This document shows, piece by piece, positions 40,049 to 50,719 of a DNA stretch of 64,000 nucleotides. The stretch spans positions 71,342,435 through 71,406,434 of the forward strand of contig CM043950.1 in the NCBI GenBank assembly GCA_014529385.2. The letters are read 5' to 3'. A model generated the notes under the pieces. That model was not told the origin of the DNA, ran no database searches, and saw only the letters and a program-made list of their open reading frames with translations. The position numbers and the translations under genes were made by a program. The stretch is from Adiantum capillus-veneris (Eukaryota; Streptophyta; Polypodiopsida; Polypodiales; Pteridaceae). Each line of letters starts with the position of its first letter. The stretch's first letter is position 1.

Positions 40049-41713
40049 GAGGCTGAATATGCTACATTGGAAGCGGGTTTACACATTTGTTTGAAGCATG
40101 GGGTTCGAAGGTTGAGCATAAAAGGTGATGCCTTGTTAGTGGTGAAGCAAGTGTTGGGTGTGTGGAAGAGCAAGAACACCTCATTGAAGCAAATGTGCTT
40201 TAGAATTAAAGGCCTGTTAAAAAAGTTTGAAGCATGGAGCATCAAACACATTGAACGTGCTCTCAATGGAGAGGCACATGAAGAAGCTCAAGGCATGATT
40301 GGGGAGCTATTCGTGTTGAGGACCAATTTACCTCTTTATCATGGCCGGGAAAGTTTGGCTCAAGAAGAGGAGTTTTTGCTAACAGGAATCATTCCAAAGG
40401 AGATTCAGAAGTCTAAGAAGTATGGCTTTGTGCGTAGAGCATATAGGTACAAATTGATTGGCGATGTCTTATACATGAAAGGAGCTGATCTCGTGTTGAG
40501 GCGTGTACCTTGGCGGGAGGATCTTTACAGAGTGTTGGAAGAGAATCATGAAGGCGCATGTGGTGGCCATTTTGCTCTAAAGATCACCTTGCATAAGATT
40601 TTGCAAGAGGGGTATGTATGGCCTAGTTTGCACAAGGATGTTCACCATTGGTGTAGGTCTTGCAATAGGTGTCAAGCATTTGGGAAGAGAGTGTTGAAGC
40701 CAGAGCTACGAAAAACCATTATGGCGTTTGATGTGTTTGAAAAGTGGGGGATTGATGCAATAGTCCCGTTACCTATCACAAGCAGGGGCAAAAGTTATTT
40801 TCTGACGGCAGTGGACTATCTTTCTAGATGGGCAGAGGCTACAGCAGTAAAACAAATCACTGCAAAGGATGTGGCAAAATTTGTGTATGATGAAATATGT
40901 TGCAAGTTTGGGGTGCCATTAGAGCTACTTTTAGATAAGGGGCCAGGATTAAGAGCTAAACTGCTAGACTTCTTATGCACAAAGATGAAGATTAAGCACC
41001 AGCATACCACTCCTTATTACCCGCAGTGTAATGGCTTAAATGAAAGATTCAATGGTGAGTTGGTACAAATTCTTTCTAAAGTGACAGAGCACCAAGGAAA
41101 GAATTGGGATTTGGAATTGCCTAGTGCATTATGGGCTTACCGTACTTCGGTGAAGACAGGTACATGATTTACTCCATTTCATTTGGTGTATGGAAAGGAA
41201 GCACTATTGCCTGTGGAGGTAGAGTTGCCTGCGGTCAAGATGTTAGAGAAGTTGCTTGGGCCGCCTAGTGATGCATTCAAAGAGAGGCTCTTGCAGTTAC
41301 AAGAGGTCCAGTTGGATAGGATGAGTGCATTGGAGCATTATGGGCAGATGCAGGATAAGGCTTTGGCAAAGATAAATGAAAAGGTCAAAAGTAAGGGTAT
41401 CAAGAAGCATGACTTGGTTTTGCGCTACAACAGCAAACTGGACAACACCTTCCAAAAGAAGTTTCAAATTAAGTGGGAAGGCCCTTTCAAGGTAGTGGAG
41501 TGTTTCTAGAATGGTACATATCAGTTGGCTAACCTGGATGGGATTTTACATTTGTCAAGGGTAAATGGATTGCGTCTTAAGTTGTATCATGCTAGGTTGA
41601 TGATGGTGGAGCAAGATGAGTTTTTTGAAGAGCGAGTGATCTCTGTGAGGGATGAGGAGACCTGTGATGCGGCGAGTCTCATATCTCTCTTTGCTGCTGC
41701 TGATCATGAATGA
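40049..41713 (+). pseudogene. pol: E-1 archaeal-type RNase H end and integrase
   Basis: Starts inside aRNH (EAEYATLEAG, IKGDALLVVKQVLGVW). Unlike E-2 it keeps the frame through SKNTSLKQMCFRIKGLLKKF. Integrase has GGHFALKITLHKILQEGYVW, CRSCNRCQAF, AVDYLSRWAEA, LLLDKGPGLRA and CNGLNERFNG. A TGA at 41165 replaces GGA of E-2, and TAG at 41507, shared with E-2, precedes the last about 67 codons. The final aRNH carboxylate position reads GEAHEEAQ, histidine in place of aspartate. Confidence 0.85.
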
Positions 41714-41741
41714 TCTAGCAGGCTAGGGGATGGGAAAATTA

Positions 41742-42881
41742 TGTCAGGAGTTTTTTGGAGCAAGGGATTGCGCATATGTACATATACATGCATGGTGCAT
41801 CAAATAAAGGATTGCCCATTTTCCTTAGCCAGGTGGTTATGTGGGGCCCACATGTGTACAGGTAGGACACCATGTACATAGTGCATTGATTTTCATCGTT
41901 ACTAGTACCATTGTGTTTTTCTACAATAAGGAGGAGTTGGTAGCGCGTAAAACTTCTCGAGGAAGCTATCCGCGGGCCGATGACATGAGGTAAGCGAGTG
42001 TGTCAGATGGCATCTAGTGGCGTCAGGAGGCCGAATGGGGTCAATATTTGCAGGTGGATGAGTACAGACACAACGTGGGTGTTTGCTTGTGAGAATTATG
42101 CAGAAAGGTCATCATGAGGACCTTTTTTGGGGGCCACTTCACGTGGTGGGGAGATGCATTATTGGAAAAAGCTGAGTGCCAGTGTGCAAATGATGCAAAA
42201 AGGTGACAACTATGCACTGCGAGGTCAGTTTTTGGCCTGTTCGGGGTCCGTTTGAGGTCATCTAAAAGGCCAAGGGTGCCCAACTAAAAAAGCTAAGTGT
42301 GGGAACTGAAAAAACTGAGAGAAAAGACCAGAAAAAACGTGGAGAAGGGAGGAGGAACAGCCACATGTGTGTTTTTGCCCATTTTGGAGCCTGTTTTGGC
42401 CGTAAACTGCTCATCCGAGGTCGGATTTGAGCACTTTGACATTGTAGACTGGGGTTTTGGGCCGTTCCAGACGCGATGGCGCTGTCCATTTTGCCAAATT
42501 CCTCACTCTTTTTCTGCTATTTTTCTGTGTAATCTTCTCCTGTGAGTGAAGCTTCTTCTCCAATTTGTGATTGTATCTAGTATCTTTTACCCATATTGTG
42601 TGAGCTGTTTGCCCCATTGGTGTTGGCCCAAGCTCATTTGTATCTAAACATCAGAAATTCTCCTCTTTTGAGCTGAGTTTTTTGGGTGTGTATGTGTGTG
42701 TGTGTCTGTGTGGAGTGGGCAAGTGGATAGTCTCTCTCCTCTCACTCCAGAGGTGTGTTCCCTGTCTCGGCCAGGTGTGTTGTCTAAGCCGAGTGGTGCC
42801 CCATAGTGTGTGTGTGTATCATTCCAAGAGTGTGGGTCAGGTCGTTAGAGAGGCGCTGTGTGTGTTTTCATCCCGCTCACA
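41742..42881 (+). repeat. E central LTR (1140 bases)
   Basis: Starts TGTCAGGAGTTTTTTGG after an AGGGGATGGGAAAATTA tract and ends CCGCTCACA. Identical in length to 49322-50461. I see no clear TATA box. The U5 hairpin is at 42766-42793. Confidence 0.9.
42766..42802 (+). ncRNA. U5 hairpin plus TGGTGCCCC (E central LTR)
   Basis: CTCGGC (42766-42771) pairs with GCCGAG (42788-42793) around a 16-base loop; TGGTGCCCC follows. The stem sequence differs from D, F and G yet stays complementary. In the 3' LTR of E-2 (50346-50373) one base has changed (GCCAAG), weakening a pair. Confidence 0.55.
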
Positions 42882-42887
42882 TTCTTT

Positions 42888-42905
42888 TGGCACCCCCACG
42901 GAGGA
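42888..42905 (+). promoter_or_regulatory. E-2 primer-binding site
   Basis: TGGCACCCCCACGGAGGA, seven bases from the LTR end. It differs from the D/G site by CA in place of TG after TGG and is otherwise identical. Confidence 0.7.
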
Positions 42906-42949
42906 TCTTCTTCGAGTACCTTCTACTTTGAGCTTCAAGCTTCGAGCTT

Positions 42950-43035
42950 CGGGATTACAGGTTGCAGGTTGCAGATTATAGGTTACAGGTTACAGGTTAC
43001 AGGGATAGGTACAGGTACAGGTGATTCACACAGGT
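42950..43035 (+). repeat. Short tandem repeat in the E-2 leader
   Basis: Tandem GGTTACA/GGTTGCA units pass into GGTACAGGTACAGG units. It lies between primer site and pg70 ORF, within about 700 bases of leader that otherwise holds no credible ORF. Confidence 0.8.
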
Positions 43036-43634
43036 ACGGGTAGCTGGAGTACAGTGATATACTAGCAGTGATGTCACTTGCAGTTGTTGTGGGAATGCAT
43101 CACTTAGCGCCTATTTGAGCGCATTGTCTGCTGGATTGTACGTTACTTGTGGAAACTGCCATTGTACGCATTTGTGGAGCCATACTTGGTTGTATTTGGC
43201 AGTCCCAGCCATTTCTGAGACTTGGTCTGGAAGATAGTCATTTCTGAGACTTGACTATATGCGATTTGCATTAGCCTTCGTGTGCGGGTCAATAGCGTGA
43301 GGTTTTTATTGAGCTGGGGGATTTTCAAATGTGGAGATCCTTTCGGTGATACAGGTAGCTGGAGCACCCTTTTTGTGACCTCGCCATAGGCTATGTACTA
43401 GTGAGTCCTACTTGATGCTCGGGTTCTATTGTTGACAGTTTATGCATACATAGACAGTCTATATTCTGGGTTCTCACTGCTCTACTTCTGGGGAAACTTT
43501 GTTAAAATTTTCCCAAGTTATGATGGCTGGTTTTTTGGTATTTTGAGCCATTTATGCTGTTATGCTGCTGAAATTTTGGCAAAATCAGAGGTTGAGTCGG
43601 GTGTGCCTTCTTGGGAGCTTCATGGCTGGCTTTA

Positions 43635-43853
43635 ATGGATGATCAAAATGGCCCTCAGTTCACTCCTTTTCATTTAACTCAAAGAATTCAGATTAATGTT
43701 CATGTGTCCAGGAACATCTTTTTCCAGCAGCGCATAGTCTTTATGTTTGGGCCAAGAAGATTGAGAGAGATCCTGGAATGTCCTTTGCCTGTTGTCATTC
43801 CGATGATCAACTATGAAAACTCATTTGATGTGTATGTGTTTGTCCTTATCTAA
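43635..43853 (+). CDS. pg70 small protein of E-2 (72 aa)
   Basis: ATG at 43635, chosen over an upstream TTG, gives the same length as other family members. Blocks: RIQINVHVSRNIFFQQ, RIVFMFGPRRLREIL, PVVIPMI and terminal SFDVYVFVLI. It is closest to pg70-a of C and G. It lies about 100 bases before the gag ATG. Intact in an element that otherwise carries frameshifts. Function unknown. Confidence 0.7.
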   Translation: MDDQNGPQFTPFHLTQRIQINVHVSRNIFFQQRIVFMFGPRRLREILECPLPVVIPMINYENSFDVYVFVLI

Positions 43854-43955
43854 AGCTGAGCTCCATTGAAGTTTCTGGGGATTGGGAAGTGAAAAGTTTT
43901 GGGTTCTTGCACGTGTGTTCAAAGGGGTTCTCAAAGCATTGTAACTTGGGTAGCC

Positions 43956-45086
43956 ATGGCTTTCTCTTATCCGGAGTTTCATGGAAGAAGTGATGAAGAT
44001 GTGGAAGAATTTTTGGAAAAGATGGAGGTTGCCTGCATTAGCAACCAGATTCATGACCCTACGCAAATGTTACGCCTTCTCCAAATTTGTTTGAAGAGTG
44101 ATGCACGAGTTTGGTCTAAAGCATTTGAAGAGGAGTTGCGTGTGGCTGATCCACCTGTAAGGTTGAGTTGGGACAATCTACGAGCAGGGTTGGAAGTGGA
44201 GTTTGTGAAGATAGAAGATCCTGACAAGGTGTGGCAAGAAGTACAGGCTTTGGTGCAGAAGGAAGGTGAGCCAGTAGATGCGTACATACGTAAGTTTTCA
44301 TTGGCATGGGAGCGAATGTGCAAGGATTTAACACCACAGGTACCCCCGCCTGACATGATGAAGAAGGACAGGTTCTTGGCTGGTCTTTGGGAGAATATAC
44401 GTTGGAGAGTGGAGCTAAAGAAGCCTAGGACATATGAGGATGCACTAGAGGTAGCAAGGAACAAAGAGTGGAAGCTGAGGAAAATGAGCCAGTTAGGGGT
44501 GGAGTCTTTGCCAATGAGGTCTGAATTTCAGCCTATAGAGTCTTTACAAGGGCGCATGTCAGGGGTTCATCATGAACCAGTAGTTCCTGTTACTACTCAG
44601 GTTATGCCAGCAGTGGTCACTACAGCAGTGCAAGATGATGGGCTAAGGCAGGACATGAGGCAAATGGTAGATTTGATGAAGAATCTCAGCCTAAACATGC
44701 TAGGTCAAGTGGGAAATAATCGAGGTCGAGGGAGGTTTGCAAATCAGCCAGGAGGTGAAGAAAGGCCTAGGAATGGTGTTGGAAAAAGCAATGGTAGGTT
44801 TTGGAGGCAGACGCCCACATGTTATGATTGTGGAGAGTTGGGTCACATCAGCCTGCAATGTGATAAGCCACCAAGGATGGGGGGAGACATGTATCCATTG
44901 CCAAGACAGGTGCTAACTAGGTCAAATGATTATGGCATCGAAATTAAGGGAGACGAAGGAACCAGTGGACTGACCCAGGAGGAAAAAAGGGAAGACAAAA
45001 GTGCTAAGTGTAGTCACCTTGGAGAAGGCATCAAAGCTAGAGGATACGTTAGTGATGCCTATTGGGAAGAGGACCACAGAGGATAA
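43956..45086 (+). CDS. gag: E-2 Gag (376 aa)
   Basis: Begins MAFSYPEFHGRSDEDVEEFL in good start context (GCCATGG). Capsid core: MLRLLQICLKSDARVWSKAF and KKDRFLAGLWENIRWRVELK. Knuckle CYDCGELGHISLQC near residue 290. The frame is intact. Its last 86 bases overlap the protease ORF in the +1 frame, which could be programmed frameshifting or a one-base indel; D keeps Gag and protease in one frame, which favours an indel. Confidence 0.85.
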   Translation: MAFSYPEFHGRSDEDVEEFLEKMEVACISNQIHDPTQMLRLLQICLKSDARVWSKAFEEELRVADPPVRLSWDNLRAGLEVEFVKIEDPDKVWQEVQALVQKEGEPVDAYIRKFSLAWERMCKDLTPQVPPPDMMKKDRFLAGLWENIRWRVELKKPRTYEDALEVARNKEWKLRKMSQLGVESLPMRSEFQPIESLQGRMSGVHHEPVVPVTTQVMPAVVTTAVQDDGLRQDMRQMVDLMKNLSLNMLGQVGNNRGRGRFANQPGGEERPRNGVGKSNGRFWRQTPTCYDCGELGHISLQCDKPPRMGGDMYPLPRQVLTRSNDYGIEIKGDEGTSGLTQEEKREDKSAKCSHLGEGIKARGYVSDAYWEEDHRG

Positions 45087-46353
45087 GGAAGGAAGAAGTG
45101 CCCCAGGTCCTATTAAGAAGAAAGGAAAGAGCCATGAAGGCGAGGATGTCAAGGCCAAGAGGAAAAGGAGAGCTCGTCGAAAGTTTCATGTTTCAGATTT
45201 TCCACTAGGGGATGGGCAATTAAGCTATGACTTGAGGGAGGATCTGACGAGCAGGAAGGCAGATGTTACTTTTGGGCAGCTTATAGAGATGGTGCCTAAG
45301 CTAAAGCGACAGTGGAAGAGGATGGTTAACCCAATGGAGAAAGAGCCAGAGAGAGGTTCAGTGAAGGTGTTGGCAATGGACGAGCTACCAGACATTTGTC
45401 CAATAGTAGATGTGTGGCATAAAAGGAAAAATTTGGGACAAGGTTATGTGGATGGCGGAGCCCAAATATGCATCATAACACACTCATGCGTTGAGAAGAT
45501 GGGTCTCACAATGGCTGGGGTGTCAGGTTTTCGGATCAGATTGGCAAACCATCAAAAAGTAAAATGCTTAGGTGTTGTAAAGAGCTTAGAAGTGGAGGCA
45601 TATGATGCAAAGGCAGTGGTTGATTTTCATGTGATGCCAGCAGGGTTGGGAGCATATCCTATTATACTGGGAAGAACATGGTTACGTGCAGTGGGAGCTG
45701 TTCAAGATTGGCGACATGGTACGATTAGCCTCTATGGAAAGACAGGTACCAAGAAGCTTTATAATATGGACACAAGGAAACGATTAGAGGAGCTTTATGA
45801 AGATGAGGATGAGTCTAGTGATGAAGACTCTTCCACGGTGACAGATGAGGACAGTGATAGCACTACCAGCAGTGATGAGGATGCTGATGTTGCATTTCTT
45901 TTGATGGATAAAGAAATCCAGGAGTGTGGTTTAGTCGCATTTGCGAAGGAAGTTGAAGATGAAAGTGAAGGGCCTTATGAAGTGATTGAAGGGCTGATGC
46001 AAACCAAAGTTGAGTTGTCAAAGAAGCAGGAATTAATGACGCAAATGATTAGTGGAGACCTCTCAGCTATGGAGAAGGATATATATTTGCATATGCTGGC
46101 TAGTTTTCCTGATTTGTTCATTACTTCATATGAAGAGATCAGAGGGTTCAAGGGTGAAGAGATGCATATAGAGCTGAAAGAAGGTGCTAAGCCAGTGCGG
46201 CAAAGGCTAAGAAGGATGGGTCAAGAGCAAATGGAAGCCTTGCGGGTAGAGGTGCACAAGTTATTGAAGGCAGGGTTCATAGTCCCTGTGGAGACCACAG
46301 AATGGGTGAGTCCCAAAGAAGGATGGGAAGTGGAGGATTTGTGTATATTTTAA
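45001..46353 (+). pseudogene. E-2 protease and start of RT
   Basis: Basic linker (KRKRRARRKFHVSDF), the QLIEMVPKLKRQWKRM block, and retropepsin with YVDGGAQICIIT and IILGRTWLRAVGAVQDW. An acidic serine-rich spacer (DEDSDSTTSSDEDAD) separates it from the RT entry (ELKEGAKPVRQRLRRMGQEQ). The frame is lost at about 46310: relative to D, several bases between EWVSP and the following lysine codons are missing, giving a stop at 46351. Confidence 0.82.
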
Positions 46354-47800
46354 ACCCTTAAACGCAGCCACTAAGAAGAACCCATATCCTCTTCCATTCA
46401 TCGATCAGATCTTGGATTCAGTGGCAGGTTATGAGAGGTACAGTGTGTGTGATGGTTTTTCAGGCTATTTTCAATTGAAGATTGCTCTTAAAGACCGCAC
46501 AAAGACAACTTTTATTACGCCATGGGGCTGCTATTGCTACACAGTATTGCCATTTGGGTTGTCAAATGGACCTTCCTTCTATCAAGAGAGAGCAAATTGG
46601 GTGTTGGAACCATTCATTGGCAGTTGTGTTAAAGCTTTTATGGATGACTTCTGTGTCTATAGCAGTAGGGCTGAACACCATGAGAAGCTACAAATGGTAT
46701 TGGCTCGATATGATGAATGTGGAGGACAACTAAATCCAAAGAAATGTCATCTAGCACAGCCAAGGGTGAAGTTATTGGGCCACATGGTGTCAGAAAATGG
46801 CATTGAGGCTGATCCAGACAAGGTTAAGTCTATTATTCTTCTTCCATCACCTATGAGTACGAAGCAATTGGCAACCTTTATACACAAAGTGAAGTACATG
46901 GCACGGTTTATTCCATTGTCTTCGCAGCTTCTTTATCCATTACAGCAAGTGGCAAAGCATGATCCATTGCAATGGGATGACAAGTGTGAAGAAGTGTTTC
47001 AAGAGGTGAAAGAGGTGTTAGGGGGGTTGTCAGCCATGCAGGCCCCTGATTGGGAGAAAGTTTTTTATGTAAATCCATCAGTAGGGGATGATTCCATTGG
47101 ATCCATGCTATTGCAAAAGGGGAAGGCCAGCCATTATATGAGGCCAGTGTATTGTGCAAGCCGAGTGAAGTTGGTAGCGGAGAGAAAGTTATCGGAAGTA
47201 GAGCTAGTGATGGCCAGTGTAATATTTGCTTGTCGACGATTTCGTCATTACTTGCTACCACGGCCTTTTGTTTTCTTGACGAGTTATGCCTTTTTGCCAC
47301 AATTAATTAATGGTACTAACATGTCAAATGTGGTGAAGAAATGGGTAATTGAGCTGCAAGAGTTTGAGTTCTCTTTTCTAGTGGAAGATAGTACAAGGGC
47401 TACCCTAGTTGATTTGTTGACCTACAAGGAGAATCCCCTTATTGTTAAGGAAGAGGTGGTGAGAAAGGTAATTGAAGAAGTGCCACAGATCATCCATGCA
47501 CATGTGTTGTTCTTTGATGGTTCATACAGAAAGAGCCACGATGCAGCTTCAGGGGGTATAGCACTTTATGATCCAGAGGGGAAGCTAGTATGCAAGAGAG
47601 GGTTCAAATTGGATGCGCATAGTAACAATGAGGCTGAATATGCTACATTGGAAGCCGGTTTACACATTTGTTTGAAGCATGGGGTTCGAAGGTTGAGCAT
47701 AAAAGGTGATGCCTTGTTAGTGGTGAAGCAAGTGCTGGGTGTGTGGAAGAGCAAGAACACCTCATTAAGCAAATGTGCTTTAGAATTAAAGGCCTGTTAA
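46354..47800 (+). pseudogene. pol: E-2 RT, degenerate RNase H and start of archaeal-type RNase H
   Basis: RT: FKPLNAATKKNPYPLPF, CDGFSGYFQLKIA, FGLSNGPSFYQER and catalytic FMDDFCVYSS. The first RNase H reads FYVNPSVGDDSIGSMLLQ and FLTSYAFLPQ, so catalytic Asp positions are lost as in D; both families share this, so it predates their split. aRNH begins VLFFDGSYRKSHDAASG with HSNNEAEYATL. One base missing near 47767 relative to E-1 shifts the frame. Confidence 0.85.
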
Positions 47801-49293
47801 AAAAGTTTGAAGCATGGAGCATCAAACACATTGAACATGCTCTCAATGGAGAGGCACATGAAGCAACTCAAGGCATGATTGGGGAGCTATTCGTGTTGAG
47901 GACCAATTTACCTCTTTATCATGGCCGGGAAAGTTTGGCTCAAGAAGAGGAGTTTTTGCTAATAGGAATCATTCCAAAGGAGATTCAGAAGTCTAAGAAG
48001 TATGGCTTTGTGCGTAGAGCATACAGGTACAAATTGATTGGCGATGTCTTATACATGAAAGGAGCTGATCTCGTGTTGAGGCGTGTACCTTGGCGGGAGG
48101 AGCTTTACAGAGTGTTGGAAGAGAATCATGAAGGCGCATGTGGTGGCCATTTTGCTCTAAAGATCACCTTGCATAAGATTTTGCAAGAGGGGTATGTATG
48201 GCCTAGTTTGCACAAGGATGTTCACCATTGGTGTAGGTCTTGCAATAGGTGTCAAGCATTTGGGAAGAGAGTGTTGAAGCCAGAGCTACAAAAAACCATT
48301 ATGGCGTTTGATGTGTTTGAAAAGTGGGGGATTGATGCAATAGGCCCATTACCTATCACAAGCAGGGGCAAAAGCTATATTTTTACGGTAGTGGGCTATC
48401 TTTCTAGATGGGCAGAGGCTATAGCAGTAAAACAGATCACTGCAAAGGATGTGGCAAAATTTGTGTATGATGAAATATGTTGCAAGTTTGGGGTGCCATT
48501 AGAGCTACTTTCAGATAAGGGGCCAGGATTTAGAGCTAAACTGCTAGACTTCTTATGCACAAAGATGAAGATTAAGCACCAGCATACCACTCCTTATTAC
48601 CCGCAGTGTAATGGCTTAAATGAAAGATTCAATGGTGAGTTGGTACAAATTCTTTCTAAAGTGACAGAGCACCAAGGAAAGAATTGGGATTTGGAATTGC
48701 CTAGTGCATTATGGGCTTACCGTACTTCGGTGAAGACAGGTACAGGATTTACTCCATTTCATTTGGTGTATGGAAAGGAAGCACTATTGCCTGTGGAGGT
48801 AGAGTTGCCTGCGGTCAAGATGTTAGAGAAGTTGCTTGGGCCGCCTAGTGATGCATTCAAAGAGAGGCTCTTGCAGTTACAAGAGGTCCAGTTGGATAGG
48901 ATGAGTGCATTGGAGCATTGTGGACAGATGCAGGATAAGGCTTTGGCAAAGATAAATGAAAAGGTCAAAAGTAAGGGTATCAAGAAGCATGACTTGGTTT
49001 TGCGCTACAACAGCAAACTGGACAACACCTTCCAAAAGAAGTTTCAAATTAAGTGGGAAGGCCCTTTCAAGGTAGTGGAGTGTTTCTAGAATGGTACATA
49101 TCAGCTGGCTAACCTGGATGGGATTTTACATTTGTCAAGGGTAAATGGATTGCGTCTTAAGTTGTATCATGCTAGGTTGATGATGGTGGAGCAAGATGAG
49201 TTTTTTGAAGAGCGAGTGATCTCTGTGAGGGATGAGGAGACCTGTGATGCGGCGAGTCTCATATCTCTCTTTGCTGCTGCTGATCATGAATGA
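47743..49293 (+). pseudogene. pol: E-2 archaeal-type RNase H end and integrase
   Basis: Same region as E-1. Core residues are kept: VVGYLSRWAEA has lost the first Asp (GGC in place of GAC), while LLSDKGPGFRAK and CNGLNERFNG keep the second Asp and Glu. C-terminal RYNSKLDNTFQKKFQIKWEG. TAG at 49087 is followed by an open frame to 49293, ending AAADHE. E-1 and E-2 share this TAG, so it predates the duplication or is tolerated by readthrough. Confidence 0.85.
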
Positions 49294-49321
49294 TCTAGCA
49301 GGCTAGGGGATGGGCAAATTA

Positions 49322-50461
49322 TGTCAGGAGTTTTTTGGAGCAAGGGATTGCGCATATGTACATATACATGCATGGTGCATCAAATAAAGGATTGCCCATT
49401 TTCCTTAGCCAGGTGGTTATGTGGGGCCCACATGTGTACAAGTAGGACACCATGTACATAGTGCATTGATTTTCATCGTTACTAGTACCATTGTGTTTTT
49501 CTACAATAAGGAGGAGTTGGTAGCGCGTAAAAATTCTCGAGGAAGCTATCCGCGGGCCGACGACATGAGGTAAGCGAGTGCGTCAGATGGCATCTAGTGG
49601 CGTCAGGAGGCCGAATGGGGTCAATATTTGCAGGTGGATGAGTACAGACACAACGTGGGTGTTTGCTTGTGAGAATTATGCAGAAAGGTCATCATGAGGA
49701 CCTTTTTTTGGGGCCACTTCACGTGGTGGCGAGATGCATTATTGGAAAAAGCTGAGTGCCAGTGTGCCAATGATGCAAAAAGGTGACAACTATGCACTGC
49801 GAGGTCAGTTTTTGGCCTGTTCGGGGTCCATTTGAGGTCATCTAAAAGGCCAAGGGTGCCCAACTAAAAAAGCTAAGTGTGGGAACTGAAAAAAATGAGA
49901 GAAAAGACCAGAAAAAACGTGGAGAAGGGAGGAGGAACAGCCGCAGCTGTGTTTTTGCCCATTTTGGAGCCTGTTTTGGCCGTAAACTGCTCATCCGAGG
50001 TCGGATTTGAGCACTTTGACATTGTAGACTGGGGTTTTGGGCCGTTCCGGACGCGATGGCGCTGTCCATTTTGCCAAATTCCTCACTCTTTTTCTGTTGT
50101 TTTTCTGTGTAATCTTCTTCGGTGAGTGAAGCTTCTTCTCCAATTTGTGATTGTATCTAGTATCTTTTACCCATATTGTGTGAGCTGTTTGCCCCATTGG
50201 TGTTGGCCCAAGCTCATTTGTATCTAAACATCAGAAATTCTCCTCTTTTGAGCTGAGTTTTTTGGGTGTGTGTGTGTGTGTGTGTCTGTGTGGAGTGGGC
50301 AAGTGGATAGTCTCTCTCCTCTCACTCCAGAGGTGTGTTCCCTGTCTCGGCCAGGTGTGTTGTCTAAGCCAAGTGGTGCCCCATAGTGTGTGTGTGTATC
50401 ATTTCAAGAGTGTGTGTCGGGTCGTTATAGAGGCGCTGTGTGTGTTTTCATCCCGCTCACA
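49322..50461 (+). repeat. E-2 3' LTR
   Basis: 1140 bases, nearly identical to 41742-42881. Preceded by AGGGGATGGGCAAATTA. Ends CCGCTCACA; the next base starts D-2 sequence inside its pg70 ORF. Confidence 0.9.
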
Positions 50462-50636
50462 ACGTGTACGCTCAATCAAGGTAATACTGGATTTCAAAGC
50501 TCACTACCAGAACGTCATTGACACCATGCTGGGTGGGGAGCGATTTTTTGAGGTTCTGGCATCAGATCAACCATTTGTCCTACCTTTGGTACAAGGCAAT
50601 GTACCGTTTGAAGTTTTAATGTATGTCCTAGTATAA
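50462..50636 (+). pseudogene. pg70 of D-2, 5' truncated by the E LTR
   Basis: Encodes VRSIKVILDFKAHYQNVID to the end of the protein (PFEVLMYVLV); the first ~15 codons are lost at the E junction. Visible residues are identical to D-1. Confidence 0.75.
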
Positions 50637-50719
50637 GAGGGTATACACGCCTCCTTGTAAAGAAGAAAAAAACTTTTGCAAGTTAAGCAGTGTGTCTTTC
50701 TAGCTCTCTCTCAGTAATC

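Larger units (their letters stand above)
40049..50461 (+). mobile_element. E tandem array: partial E-1, LTR, complete E-2, LTR
   Basis: The internal 3' part of E-1 (40049-41741) is followed by an LTR (41742-42881), a complete internal region (42882-49321) and a second LTR (49322-50461). The repeat period is about 7580 bases. E-1 and E-2 are nearly identical where they overlap. A shared central LTR is typical of unequal recombination between LTRs. No target duplication can be seen because the left end is lost. Confidence 0.9.

Noticed and set aside
42041-42617. Several 68-82 codon ORFs in the E LTR, repeated at 49621-50197
   Set aside because: They lie on both strands of the LTR with no shared motif; the repetition is due to the LTR pair.
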